A stretch of 64,000 nucleotides of DNA from the NCBI GenBank assembly GCA_963580455.1, contig OY756964.1:7068001-7132000 (forward strand), in the 5' to 3' direction. Positions 52,894 through 63,771 of the stretch are shown in pieces. The translations under genes and the position numbers were made by a program. The notes beneath the pieces are model-generated. The model made no database searches. It was not told the origin of the DNA and was given only the letters and a program-made list of their open reading frames with translations. This DNA is from Euonymus europaeus. Its lineage: Eukaryota > Streptophyta > Magnoliopsida > Celastrales > Celastraceae. The stretch's first letter is position 1; each line of letters opens with the position of its first letter.

Positions 52894-54658
52894 CTAGAAA
52901 TTGTTATTAATTTCAACAATGAACACATTGTTTCAAATAACAAAGTATTTGATTATTGTTGACATATTGTGAACATTTTCAACTATTTCAAAAGGTGTTT
53001 TATCCACACTACTAAAATAGTTTTCAATTGGTAATACATTTGTGCATCTTCTAGAGATAGAAACTTTGAAATAATTTTATCCACACTCCTAAAATAACTC
53101 TCTATATTTTTTACCTATTAAATAAATAAATAATTAATCTTCACCCATATGATATTTCAATTGATCATACATTTGTTTATCTTCTAGAGATAGCAACTTT
53201 GAAATAGTTTTATTCACGCTCCTAGAAATAGCAACTTTGAAATAGATTTCTATTTTTTTATATTAAATAAATAATTAGTTAATCTTTATCCATAATGATA
53301 TCTCAAATTTGAAATAGTTTCAACCCATATTATTCATTTCAAAGTTTTGTTTGTTAAATATTGTCTATTATATCCTTTTATCCGCTTTAATTTAAAAACT
53401 TTTAACTGATGGTTGAGAGAATAAAAAAATAAAAAATTAATATGTATTTTTTCTTTTATTTCTTTGCAAGTTTAGGAGGAAAAAAGTGAAAATGTATCAT
53501 ACCTTTATATATTGTATGATAGTTGATGAAGCGAAAACAACAACTCGAATTATATGATGATAATTCAAGGCAAAAATCACAATTCCAATAGGAACAAACG
53601 GGGCAATAACCGTCATATTTATAATAATTATCAAAAGTGTTCCCAACATCAATATAGAGTGGTATTTATAGTACATACCAAACCCTAGCCGAACCAGAAC
53701 AAAAGAAAGCAAAATAAAATATGAAACAAATAAATTAACGCGCAACAAAATAGGAAGTCCGCGCAGCTAAGGAAAACAAAGAAATTAAGATCCGGGGACA
53801 GTTTATACGAGGACAAAGTCCTAGTAAAATTTGTAGAGCACAAAATTCCATTTCCGAAAATATATTATGGGCCCCGTAACTTCACCCTAGCTGAAAGTTA
53901 TGGACCCTCGAAGCCCACTGCCTCCTTGGACCTCCGAGCTGCATTCTTCTGAGTTGTTTTCTTGCACGAACCCTCCAACTTATCCATAAACTCTACTACC
54001 ACTTGCTCTACATCAATAGCAATAGAGGATAATCATTGTAAGTGTATTTTACTAAGATTTTTAATCATTATCAAAAAATTTACATTTAAAATTTAAAATT
54101 TAATTAATTTTTATAATACTAAAATGATATAAGATTAAAATATTTTTACGGTTATATAGTCTAAGGAAATTTAGTTTAAAAATATCAATTCATTTCTTTT
54201 TCTTTTTTGGCTTCGACCTTAACTCCATTCTACTGGCAAAGGGGATCCGCTTCCTCTTTAGTCGGCTCGGGTGGAGGGGGTGATTTGAATTTTGAATAGT
54301 GGAAAAGTGTAATCATCAAGGATAATTCCTAAATTATTAGATTATTATTTATATAATGATATATAAATGGTTATTAGAAGACTAAAAAAAATTAATTATT
54401 TTTTAAAATACTAAAAAGATTAAAAATTATATATGTTTATAATTGGTTATTATAGTCTAGTAAGGTCGATTTAATTTGGAATTATTTTTTAATACTGATA
54501 AAGAATAATTATATTATATTTAAATAATGATGAAGAATTATTATTAAATTTCTAATTTACAATTTACATTTACATAATAATATATAAATATGTTGGTAAA
54601 AGACTATCGTTTTAACAAAGATAGGTTAAAGCAGAGCAAGGGTGGGTAGTGAGGTGTA
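52894..54658. other. AT-rich intergenic, no gene seen
   Basis: At 52960-53340 a ~100-bp degenerate unit containing TTCTAGAGATAG and ACTTTGAAATAG is repeated about three times. A minus-strand frame at 53497-53748 is hydrophobic with no family features. Nothing else is recognisable. Confidence 0.4.
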
Positions 54659-54667
54659 TTAAAAGGA
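54659..54667. repeat. Probable target-site duplication of the MULE, left copy
   Basis: TTAAAAGGA before the left inverted repeat corresponds to TTAAAAAGGA at 61059-61068 after the right one: a 9-bp type duplication differing by one A in a run. Confidence 0.65.
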
Positions 54668-54845
54668 GGGTTTTTTCCTAAAATAACCCTTTTTAAGAGC
54701 CAAATTATAACAATAACCTCACCTTTTTTTAAATATCTAAAATGACCTTTTTGGCTATTGAAATGTCCTACATACCCTTAATAATCATTTCCCCCCAAAA
54801 TCATTTACCAAATTAAAAAATCATTTTAAAAAAACAAAAATTAGG
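54668..54845. repeat. Left terminal inverted repeat of the MULE
   Basis: Reverse-complementary to 60889-61058 with few differences, including AAATGACCTTTTTGGCTATT, TGTCCTACATACCCTTAAT and AAAATCATTTACCAAATT. Differences are mainly in homopolymer lengths. Confidence 0.92.
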
Positions 54846-55633
54846 TTACTAGGCACATATCTTCCTCTCTCTCAATCCACGCTTTATCTCCCTCTCTCAA
54901 CCTCTGTTTCTTCACGATTTCAGCAGCAAAATGGAATGGAATCCCAGATAAGAGTAAGAGCAAGTTCAACTAGCCTTTCGAGGGAATACTTCTACTCACA
55001 GTGACGCCACTTCCCTGATCATCACCGTTGCGACATTCGTGTCTATTGCGGTAAGTCATCTCATCTTTGGTTTGAATCTTTACATGTAAGAGGCAATGGG
55101 ATAATTTGAAATTAAAATGATTCTTTTATTTTATGTCTGGTTGGCCGATAAGAATGACTCCTTTATTGTGAGATTTTAAAGCTTTCGGTTTCAATTTCAA
55201 AGAGTCGAGCTTTATTTGATGACTGAGGAATGCTGAAGAAAAAAATGTAAGAGGAAACGGAAGTGGGTAAAGTAGGCTCAGCTTCTTTGGTTTATAAAGA
55301 TCTTGTAGTAGCCGAAGGTAGTCTGCTTGTTAGATTGAATTGAATCTTAATAACCTACGGTTGTTTAAGAGATTTTTTCAACAGTATAAGTGGACATTAG
55401 TATTGTTGGTTCGGTACTTTTCTTTTATTGTTTATATGCCCACATTTCATGGCTTCGTATCTACTCAGTGACTATAGGTCCATTCAAATGTTGCTCTAAC
55501 TCAATTTCTTGCAGTCTTTTAATTTGGATAGTATACTATAACTCAATTTCTTGCAGTCTGTTAATTAAGAGTCTTTATAGCTTTATTTGTTCTAAAATGG
55601 GAGAGAGTCCCCCAATACATTTAGTAACTGAAT
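54846..55633. other. MULE interior, no intact gene
   Basis: A CT-rich subterminal part is followed by an exon-like segment ending at about 55050 in TCTATTGCGGTAAGTC, a strong splice donor, whose last 19 codons read hydrophobic (SLIITVATFVSIA). This may be a captured host exon, but I could not extend it. Confidence 0.3.
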
Positions 55634-55649
55634 CTAAAATCCAATGCAA

Positions 55650-55910
55650 TTGTACCCAGTTATTTTTGTTGCTAGCAATGTAATGCTGGTAGCAAAGCAG
55701 CCACCCAAGCATCCTATATTTTGAGCACCACAATCTTCAAGACATGATGCCACCTCCTGCATAGTTAGTGAGGAGTATGACCTTGCTGCACACTTAGATG
55801 AGCATCTGACTATGCCTTGCTCGCACCCTACAATGCATTGATCCAACCCTGCCTTGTGCTGCTCCCATACATATCATCACCAACACCAATACTGTAACCT
55901 GAACCCAATA
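55650..55910 (-). pseudogene. Captured fragment of a cysteine-rich secreted-type protein
   Basis: On the minus strand a hydrophobic, signal-peptide-like stretch (VTVLVLVMICMGAAQG, about 55904-55850) is followed in a shifted frame by a Cys-rich core. The core spacing is C-x3-C-x6-C-x3-C-x15-C-x3-C-x6-C-x3-C, two mirror-like halves. The frame shift between signal and core, and the location inside a MULE, suggest a decayed piece of a host gene carried by the transposon. The CxxxC pairs recall helical-hairpin peptides, but I do not assign a family or an activity. Confidence 0.45.
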
Positions 55911-56138
55911 GGTGTTGTCCCTTAAACCTATCTTTTCAATTTTATTTCTCTGTACTATATTTTTCATTTATATAGATAACTGAAAATAGGGGAGTGTGAC
56001 TTGTGACTAATTTTTTTAGCTATACTATTATTTGAATCAGTAGTTATTTCTATATAATTTTTTGTAGTTATTTCTTTTCATTGTCCAAAAATTTTACCTT
56101 TAACAATATGTACTTGTATTGTGCAGAATTTGTATATT

Positions 56139-58071
56139 ATGGATTTCAGAATTCCTACGGAGGAAAGATTCCAATCCAAGGTTGTTAGCCGATCTAGACT
56201 CGCACAAGCTATAAACACAATTAAATTAAAGCTTGTAGGTGACGAGTTATAGGCTTTTAGAGCATCCTGTTTTGGGCATTTTCTGGACATTTCAGAGATT
56301 CAGTGGGCTCCTCAAATTGTACATCAAGTGTTGATGCATCAATTGCTCTCTCCTGCAGACGAAGCAGCAGGGAGGCTGTTGTTCAGGATTGGGGAACATG
56401 AGTTGACATTCTCAGTGAAAGAATTCAACCTAATAACTGGTCTTCGATGCTCACCAGTTCCAGAACTTAGTACATTCTTACAGGAGGGGAGAGATGTGAT
56501 GGTGCGAAAGTTGTTTGAGGGCCAACAGAGGATCACATGCAATGCATTGCATGATCGGTTCATTGCATGTGAGGAATCCGACGATAAACTGAAATTGGCT
56601 CTTGTGTATTTGGTAAAGTTTGTTCTATTGGGAAGGGAGCCGAAATTATTCATCGATACCAATTGGCTAGAGTTGGTAGACTCAGTTGAGGAGTTCAACA
56701 ACTTCCCATGGGGAACTCTATCATTCAAGCGGACTGCAGAGTCATTGAATAGCGCACTGATTGGTCGATCTGAGAAGAACAAGCAAAAGGGAAAGGGGTC
56801 GGACTTTTATAGTTTGGTTGGATTCCCTTTTGCATTTCAGGTAATTTATACTTATATTTCTAAAATCTAATTGGTAGTCATTTTTTTTATTTTTTCCTAG
56901 AACATGATATATTTTAATTGTAATTTGAATATATTGTGACTCCAGATATGGATTTATGAGGCTATTCCAGCGGTCGGTTTGAGATTTGCTACAGCGCTTG
57001 ATAGGAGGTCCCCACGGATGCTGCAATGGAGAGCAGATTGCCCACCAAAATCTGCTGATGTTATTGACATCTTATCATCGGAAAATGTGAGTGTTATCAA
57101 CCAATGAATTCACTTACTGTTTTTCTCCCTTTTGAATATCTGTAAATTTTATGAATTGTTGGTATATCGTTGAGAATAACATTCTTGATGGTTGAGAACA
57201 GTTTATTATATTTGTTGGTTAATTGTATCTGATGGTTGAGAACAGTTTAATTGATGGTTGAGAACACTTTATTTATTGGTTGAGAACAATTGATTTTTGT
57301 TGGTTAACTGTATCTGATAGTTGAGAACAATTTAATTGATGATTGAGAATACTTTATTTATTGGTTGAGAACAATTTATTTACTGGTTGAGAACAGTTTA
57401 TTTATTGGTTGAGAATAGTTTATTTAATGGTTGAGAACAGTTTAGTATTTTTGTTGATTAACTGTATCTAATGGTTCAGAATAGTTTAACTGATGGTTGA
57501 GAACAGTTTATTTACTGGTTGAGAGTCTATTGTGTTACATTACAGATTGAAGTATACGCTTCATTGGAGGCTACTAATGAAGAACTTGAGCAAAATTATA
57601 CCTCCTACTGTGATGTCGTTGTTGGCTTAGTGGTGAAAGCGCCTGTTATTAAGGCGATGAGAATGAAAGGATCAAGTAGTCGAAGTCAGCCATCAGTTCA
57701 GCAATCTGAAATTACAATGGTATTAAATAGTGTTTGCTTATTTTCAGTTGTGATAGTTTTTTTCCTACTTATAATATCATCAACTAACGCATTTATGTTT
57801 GTATTTTATCTTATTGTAGGTTGAAGTGATAGCCCAATTGGGGGAGAGAATCGATGCCTTGGACAAGAAGCTGTCAGGCCGGTTGGATGACCTAAGCAAA
57901 AGGATTTCCTCGATTGAGAAATCCTTGGGGACGGCAAGAAGTGGGGAGAAGAAAGATGAGAGGAAAGTGCTCACTAGGAGCCAAACTATTATGGTAGAGA
58001 GAGAGATGGAGGAAAAGAAAGGTAAGAGGAAGAGAGAGGAGGAAAAGATAAAAAAAAGAGGACAAGAATAG
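56139..58071 (+). pseudogene. DUF1985-type MULE-borne gene, lacking the usual Ulp1 protease domain
   Basis: Four in-phase exons: 56139-56840, 56946-57086, 57546-57719 and 57820-58071 (about 423 codons). Residues about 40-280 look like the plant transposon domain DUF1985: ASCFGHFLDISEI, LLFRIGEHELTFSVKEF, NLITGLRCSPVP, LALVYLVKFVLLG, FNNFPWGTLSFKRT, then IWIYEAIPAVG. Exon 4 begins a coiled coil (LGERIDALDKKLSGRLDD) running into Lys/Glu-rich repeats. A TAG at 56250-56252 (codon 38) interrupts exon 1; an ATG at 56334 could start a shorter form retaining most of the domain. In related genes a Ulp1-like SUMO protease with a His-Asp-Cys triad follows; here the frame ends in purine-rich low complexity and no protease motif follows. 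Function of DUF1985 is unknown. Confidence 0.72.
57166..57530 (+). repeat. TTGAGAAC repeat cluster within intron 2 of the DUF1985-type gene
   Basis: About a dozen copies of GGTTGAGAACAGTTTATTTATT and variants at ~24-30-bp spacing. The core word is the reverse complement of that in the large array at 58625-60530. Confidence 0.88.
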
Positions 58072-58380
58072 GAAAAAAAAAGAGGAAGAGAAAAAAATAA
58101 AAAAGGCGGTGGAGAGAAAAAAGAAGAGAGACGAGGAGAAAGATGAGAAAGAGGAAGAGAAAAAAAAACAAGAAAGAGGGGGAGAAAAAAAAAAGATTGA
58201 GGAGGAGAAAGAGGAAGAGAAAAAAAAGAAAAAAGAGAAGGAGAAAGAGAAAAAACAGAATAGAGAGGAAGAGAAAAGGAAGAATGAGGAAGAAAAAGAG
58301 AAGAAAGAGCAAGAGAAAAAAAAGAAGAAACAGGAGGAGAAAGAGAAGAAAGAGGAGGAGAAAGAGAAGAAGAACAGGCT
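57950..58380 (+). repeat. Purine-rich GA tract
   Basis: Almost pure G and A on the plus strand (GAGAAAGAGAAGAAAG-type runs). It encodes Lys/Glu in plus frames and Leu/Phe/Ser in minus frames. It joins the coiled-coil end of the DUF1985-type gene to the oppositely oriented transposase fragment. Long open frames here on both strands are compositional. Confidence 0.9.
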
Positions 58381-58594
58381 CCATTGGACCGTGTGCATTC
58401 ATAACATACTTCATTTGAATTTCATATGTCAGACGATCAATCTTCGTAATGCCGTACACAATGTCCAACAACGCCTCGTATGAAATGTCATTTTGAACAA
58501 TCACACCTTTGCTCTTTCCACCTCTATACGTATAATTGGTGTCCAATTTCTCCCAATCTCCACAGTAACGTACCATTATACTCACATCAGTCAT
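58380..58594 (-). pseudogene. N-terminal fragment of a MULE transposase (MuDRA-like)
   Basis: From ATG 58594, about 71 residues read MTDVSIMVRYCGDWEKLD, YRGGKSKGVIV, ISYEALLDIVYGITKID and YEIQMKYVM. This matches the layout of the N-terminal domain of plant MULE transposases (a V-x-Y-G-G-x-W-type start, a G-G-x-x-K/x-G-V-x-V strand, then an I-S-Y-x-x-L-x-x-L/V helix). It then runs into the purine tract, so the zinc finger, DDE nuclease and SWIM regions are lost. Confidence 0.55.
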
Positions 58595-58624
58595 CCTGCA
58601 TAATGCAACATCATAACAAAAGTT

Positions 58625-60535
58625 CAGATATTCTACTCTCAACCAAACATCAAACAGTTCTCAACCAATTATAATGCATTTCTCAACCACTCAAAACATG
58701 CATTTCTCTACCAAGTCAATACACAGTAATTTCTCAACCAACGAAAACATGCATTTCTCAACTAGTCAAAATAGTCATTTCTCAACCTAGTCAAAATAAT
58801 CATTTCTCAACCAAGTCAAAACAGACATTTCTCAACCAATCAAAACATGCATTTCTCAACCCAATCAAAATAGTCATTTCTCAACCAATCAAAACATGCA
58901 TTTCTCAACCACTCAAAATATGCATTTCTCAACCAGATCAAAATAGTCATTTCTCAACCAATCAAAACATGCATTTCTCAACCCAATCAAAATAGTCATT
59001 TCTCAACCAATCAAAACAGTAATTTCTCAACCAATCAAAACATGCATTTCTCAACCACTCAAAATATGCATTTCTCAACCAGATCAAAATAGTCATTTCT
59101 CAACCAAATCAATAGACTCAGTTCTCAACCAATCAAAACAGACATTTCTCGACCAATCAAAATATGCATTTCTCAACCACTCAAAATATGCATTTCTCAA
59201 CCCAGTCAAAATAGTCATTTCTCAACCAAATCAAAACAGACATTTCTCAACCAATCAAAATATGCATTTCTCAACCACTCAAAATATGCATTTCTCAACC
59301 CAGTCAAAATAGTCATTTCTCAACCAATTCAATACACTCAGTTCTCAACCAATCAAAACAGACATTTCTCAACCAATCAAAACAGTAATTTCTCAACCAC
59401 TCAAAACATGTATTTCTCAACCAGTCAAAATAGTCATTTCTCAACCAAATCAAAATAGTAATTTCTCAACCAATCAAAACATGCATTTCTCAACCAAGTC
59501 AAAACAGAAATTTCTCAACCAATCAAAACATGCATTTCTCAACCACTCAAAATATGCATTTCTCAACCTTATCAAAATAGTCATTTCTCAACCAATTCAA
59601 TACACTCAATTCTCAACTAATCAAAACAGACATTTCTCAACCAATCAAAACAGTAATTTCTCAACCAATCAAAACATGCATTTCTCAACCACTCAAAATA
59701 TGCATTTCTCAACCAGATCAAAATAGTCATTTCTCAACCAATCAAAACATGCATTTCTCAACCAAGTCAAAACAGATATTTCTCAACCAATCAAAACATG
59801 CATTTCTCAACCACTCAAAATATGCATTTTTCAACCAGTCAAAACAGTAATTTCTCAACCAATCAAAACATGCATTTCTCAACCACTCAAAATATGCATT
59901 TCTCAACCAGATCAAAATAGTAATTTCTCAACCAAATCAATACACTCACTTCTCAACCAATCAAAACAGACATTTCTCAACCAATCAAAACATGCATTTC
60001 TCAACAACATCAAAATAGTCATTTTTCAACCAAATCAATACACTCGGTTCTCAACCAATCAAAACAGACATTTCTCAACCAATCAAAACATGCATTTCTC
60101 AACCACTCAAAATATGCATTTCTCAACCCAGTCAAAATAGTCATTTCTCAACCAATCAAAACATTAATTTCTCAACCAATCAAAACATGCATTACTCAAC
60201 CAAGTCAATACACTCAGTTCTCAACCAATCAAAAAACACATGTCTCAACCTAGTATAAACATACATTTCTCAACCTACTATAAACAAACATTTCTCAACC
60301 ACGTCAAAGCAGACAGTTCTCAACCACATCTAAACAGTCAGTTCTCAACCAATAAAAACAAACAGTTCTCAACCAATCAAAATAGGCAGTTCTCAACCAC
60401 GTCTAAACAATCAGTTCTCAACCAATGCAAAAAAATTCAGTTCTCATTTACTAACAAACAGTTCGATTCTCAACTTCACAATTACTCTGTTCTCAACTTG
60501 AATAACAATCAGTTCTCAACCAATGAAAAAACATG
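58625..60535. repeat. ~24-bp tandem array of TTTCTCAACCA units, about 75 copies
   Basis: Units such as ATTTCTCAACCAATCAAAAC, with CACTCAAAATATGC, AGTCAAAATAGTC and AATCAATACACTCAG variants in higher-order combinations. After about 60240 the units drift to CAGTTCTCAACC. In the orientation of the transposase fragment this is its 5' leader, reading TTGGTTGAGAAATGC. Confidence 0.93.
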
Positions 60536-60888
60536 AATGTCTTATGAACTAAAAACAATCAAATTTTCAATAACTCCATATATATTCACAAAACTAAAAC
60601 CACAAACCAATTTCAATGAATAATCAAGAAAAATTATGAGAGACAATTAAGAGAGAGAGAGAGAGAGTACCTCAATATGGTGAGAGAGTACCTCAATTAA
60701 GGGAGAGAGCACACTATAGAGAGAGAATGTGAGATAGCACGGTAGAGAGAGAGAGTGACAAAGAGCACACAATCTTCTTCCTCTTCCTTCCTTCTTCTTC
60801 TTCTTCTTCCTCTATCTTAGAGAGAGAGAATGAGTTGCAGAAGAAGAAACAATGAAGAATGAGGAGCACTGGGAGGCGTGAAGGTTTG
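60536..60888. other. MULE right subterminal region
   Basis: AT-rich, then GA-rich microsatellite-like sequence (60649-60770) and a CTT-rich stretch (60770-60815). It resembles, inverted, the CT-rich sequence inside the left terminal repeat. No gene. Confidence 0.6.
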
Positions 60889-61058
60889 ACCTAATTTTTT
60901 TTTTTTTTTTAATTTGGTAAATGATTTTGGGGGAAAATGATGATTAAGGGTATGTAGGACATTTCAATAGTCAAAAAGGTCATTTTAGATATTTTAAAAA
61001 AGGTGGGGTTATTGTTATAATTTGGCTCTTAAAAAGAGTTATTTTAGGAAAAAAACCC
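60889..61058. repeat. Right terminal inverted repeat of the MULE
   Basis: Reverse complement of the left repeat, ending TTTTAGGAAAAAAACCC, followed by TTAAAAAGGA. Confidence 0.92.
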
Positions 61059-61084
61059 TTAAAAAGGATGACTCTAACAGCAGA

Positions 61085-61215
61085 GGATGAACGGCTGGGA
61101 TTCAGTTTCAGCCAACTCGCCCTTTCATGTCTATCGCGAACTGTGTCGCCTAAACTCTCAGTTTCTCAAACAGATCTTCAGATTTCAGATCCCCAAATCT
61201 TCTCCTCTCTGTAAT
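61085..61215 (+). other. Probable 5' untranslated exon of the OB-fold gene
   Basis: GC-richer sequence directly beyond the MULE ends in ATACTAG|GTTTGTGACG, a possible donor. The coding exon at 63030 begins after a TTCTTGTAG acceptor and has a few untranslated bases before its ATG, so a separate leader exon is expected upstream. Inferred from signals only. Confidence 0.35.
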
Positions 61216-63029
61216 ACTAGGTTTGTGACGTCTCTTTTATTGGAAGCAGTTGATCTAATTTTGTCGATGCTATTCAACTGTTGATGCTAGTTGTGGTAAT
61301 TTGATTTAAGATTAAGTGTTCCCGATGTGTCTATCTGTTCTGTGTTTTCGTAATCTCTGATTTCTTTTTTTTGCTGGACGGTCCTTGTTAATTTATATTG
61401 GGCTTTATGGATTTGGTTTGTGGAGTGGATTTGTTGAGTTTCTGATGAAGTTTCTTCTTTTTATCCCCAAAACTTGATCTTTCATTACCCATTATTGGGA
61501 CAGTTAGAAATAATATAATTTGTTTTCTGGTAGTCAAGTAAGAATAATTTTGATACATTACTGAACAACTGAGGCATTGATTGGCACAGAGGTTTGGGGG
61601 TTTCAGAGGGGAGGGTTCAGCAGATGGTTTAGCGGGACCTCCTTACCCCTTCCCAACCACCAAATTCTGAACCTCAAGGTTTTGTGACTAAAAATTTTCA
61701 GCTTCCAACCATCACCTACTCACCTCTCCAACCCGAAGGAACCCTCACCTTCAAATGTCAATAATAGGCTGAGTAGATTCATCTCTCTTCCATGGAAGAG
61801 ATAAAGGTTTAATGTGGGGTTACAAAAATCCGTGAACCCTAACTCATCTATGAGTTGTACAAATTAAGGTTAAGTTTCCTGAAGTTTATAAACTAGTAAT
61901 TTATCTTTCTTGTTTTAAACATTTAACATTTACAAGGTAAAAACACTCAAAATTCACTTCCACACTCCACATTCATGCATATATTAGTCATGCAGATATT
62001 GGATTGGATGGTGGCAATTAGAAAGCTAATCACAAATGATACAATTCTCTTAGAGTGAGAGATGAGAGATTTGTTGTTGAGACTTGAAACTCTTAATGAT
62101 GAGTAATGCAGTGCACTTGCATGCAATCTCATTCTTTAAAGTTGATTAATTTTTATCATTCAAATATATATATATACACTCCAAGAGAATAGAGATTGAT
62201 GTTTCAAAGATTGTGTTTGGCTGACCAAGAATACGAAAAATCGATCAGCATGCATGGATTCAATGATCAATTACTTTTAAACAACAATTTTCTCTCTATC
62301 TCCAACAAATTTATTATCGGCTCAACAATATCAAGGACTCTAAAGTGGGCTGTTCATCTCCAAGAACCTTTAGAAACAGTGTTTAGAGTCCTTGATATTG
62401 TTGAGCTGATGATAAAGGTGACGTATGTTTAGGCAACAGTCACCCTTCCTTTGTTGGAGACAGAGAGAATGATTATTGATCAATAAATCCATGCATGTCG
62501 ATCGACTTTATATATTCTTGGTCAGTCAAGCACAATCTTCGAAACAACAATCTCTCTCTTCTCTTGGAGTGTATGTATATAAATATATTTGAATGATAAA
62601 AATTAACCAATTTTAAAGAATGCAAGTGCACTGCAATATTCGTCATTAAGACTCTCAAGAGCAACTCTCGCATCTCTAGGTGTCCACTGCAGACAAATAT
62701 ATAGTGGTTCTCACTGTATGAGGATTGTTTTTTTTGTGTGTTTAGCATTGCCACCATCCAATCCAATATATGCATGAGTGTGGAAGCGAATTTCAAATGT
62801 TTTTACCTATAAACTGTAAGATCGTGTAAAGTGTGAGTCTGTAAATGTTAAGAGGTTTGAAACGTGAAAGATAAATGATTGGTTTATAAACTCCAAGAAA
62901 CTTAACCTTAATTTGTTTGAAGTTTTTTGTACAGCACATCTAATGAGAAAATGCAGCTATATTTAAGGTTTGTGCCTTCATGGGCAGCCTTTTACTTTTC
63001 TTTTAAGTTCCATATGCTTTTTCTTGTAG
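61216..63029 (+). other. Probable first intron of the OB-fold gene
   Basis: No coding sequence seen. More than half is occupied by the foldback element at 61860-62915. The rest is T-rich in the plus orientation, as plant introns are, up to the acceptor at 63028-63029. Confidence 0.4.
61860..62915. mobile_element. Foldback element: ~1.06-kb imperfect palindrome
   Basis: Left arm 61860-62345 and right arm 62379-62915 are reverse complements over most of their length with scattered mismatches and indels. Matching segments include AAATTAAGGTTAAGTTTC at the tips, GATATTGGATTGGATGGTGG in the middle and CTCAACAATATCAAGGACTC at the centre, with a loop of about 33 bp. No open frame of note. It is a MITE/foldback-like insertion; flanking duplication is not clear. 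Confidence 0.85.
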
Positions 63030-63042
63030 GCTTGTCTTTTTT

Positions 63043-63271
63043 ATGGATATGGCAGAAGCAAAGCCAGTCTTGAGGAAACCGGTGTTCACCAAGGTCGACC
63101 AACTTCGTCCTGGTACCGGTGGGCATACTCTGGCAGTGAAGGTGGTTAGCACAAAGTTAATAGTGCAGAAGGGACGTGCCGATGGTCAGCAGTCACGTCA
63201 AATGCGATTAGCTGAATGTTTGGTAGGAGATGAGACAGGAGTGATCATCTTTACAGCTAGAAATGATCAAG
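63043..63271 (+). CDS. OB-fold nucleic-acid-binding protein, At4g28440 type, first coding exon (gene runs off the window)
   Basis: Plant proteins of this type are ~145 residues with a single OB fold similar to that of SOSS-B/hSSB single-strand DNA-binding proteins; their exact role is not settled. The exon starts after the TTCTTGTAG acceptor at 63028-63029, opens with ATG 63043 and ends at 63271 before GTATTT, phase 1. It gives 76 residues: a short Ala/Lys-rich start, then KPVFTKVDQLRPGTGGHTL, VKVVSTKLIVQKGR, the MRLAECLVGDETGVIIFTAR strands of the OB fold, and NDQ at the exon end. This order and spacing match the family closely. The remaining OB-fold strands and C-terminus are outside the window. 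Confidence 0.88.
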
Positions 63272-63771
63272 GTATTTGATTTTTCTTATACTCATTGAAT
63301 GTTTATTTTTCAATTATTGTTTGTGCAGTTGTTTTTGTTGTTGTTTTTAATTTATGAATGATGCGCCTATAAATTTTACTGATTATCTTTTGCCTTCAGT
63401 ATATGAGTACATGTGTGGATTTTCATCTTTGGCTAAACTTTATTTTATATGGTTGAGCAGATATTAAATGGTAAGAGAAATCTTATATCTTAAATCTGTT
63501 AAATAGCTAATGTGTATAGACTAGCTGAGAAGGATGGGTTGGTTCTTGTTTACCATGAGTTCATAAAAATGAGGTTTTCATTTTGTTGAACATAGTTGTT
63601 AATATCACATGATACGTATCATGCATATCGTACATATGTATCAGATGGGCTAGTTAATACGTATCGCCCTGTGTTGCACGATTTTTTGGTTCTCTCAATT
63701 ACAGTGAAATCGAGCAAACAAAATATTCAAAATCAAGGAGATTGATTTCAGATATTGCCATGGTTTTAAAA

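Larger units (their letters stand above)
54668..61058. mobile_element. Mutator-like element (MULE), KI/Kaonashi-like, 6.4 kb
   Basis: Long terminal inverted repeats (54668-54845 and 60889-61058) start GGGTTTTTTCCTAAAATAAC and are flanked by a near-perfect 9-bp-type duplication, the Mutator signature. Inside are a DUF1985-type gene on plus (56139-58071), a fragment resembling a MULE transposase N-terminus on minus (58380-58594), a cysteine-rich gene fragment on minus (about 55650-55910) and extensive repeats. DUF1985 proteins usually carry a C-terminal Ulp1-like cysteine protease in the MULEs that captured them; that domain, and the transposase core, are missing here. It must be non-autonomous. 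Confidence 0.82.

Noticed and set aside
57892..58642. Long Leu/Phe/Ser-rich minus-strand open frames
   Set aside because: They are read through the plus-strand purine tract; only the part upstream of the tract (58594-58380) resembles a protein, so the rest is compositional.
58625..60535. CRISPR-like array
   Set aside because: Regular short repeats, but with no unique spacers, and the context is a plant transposon.
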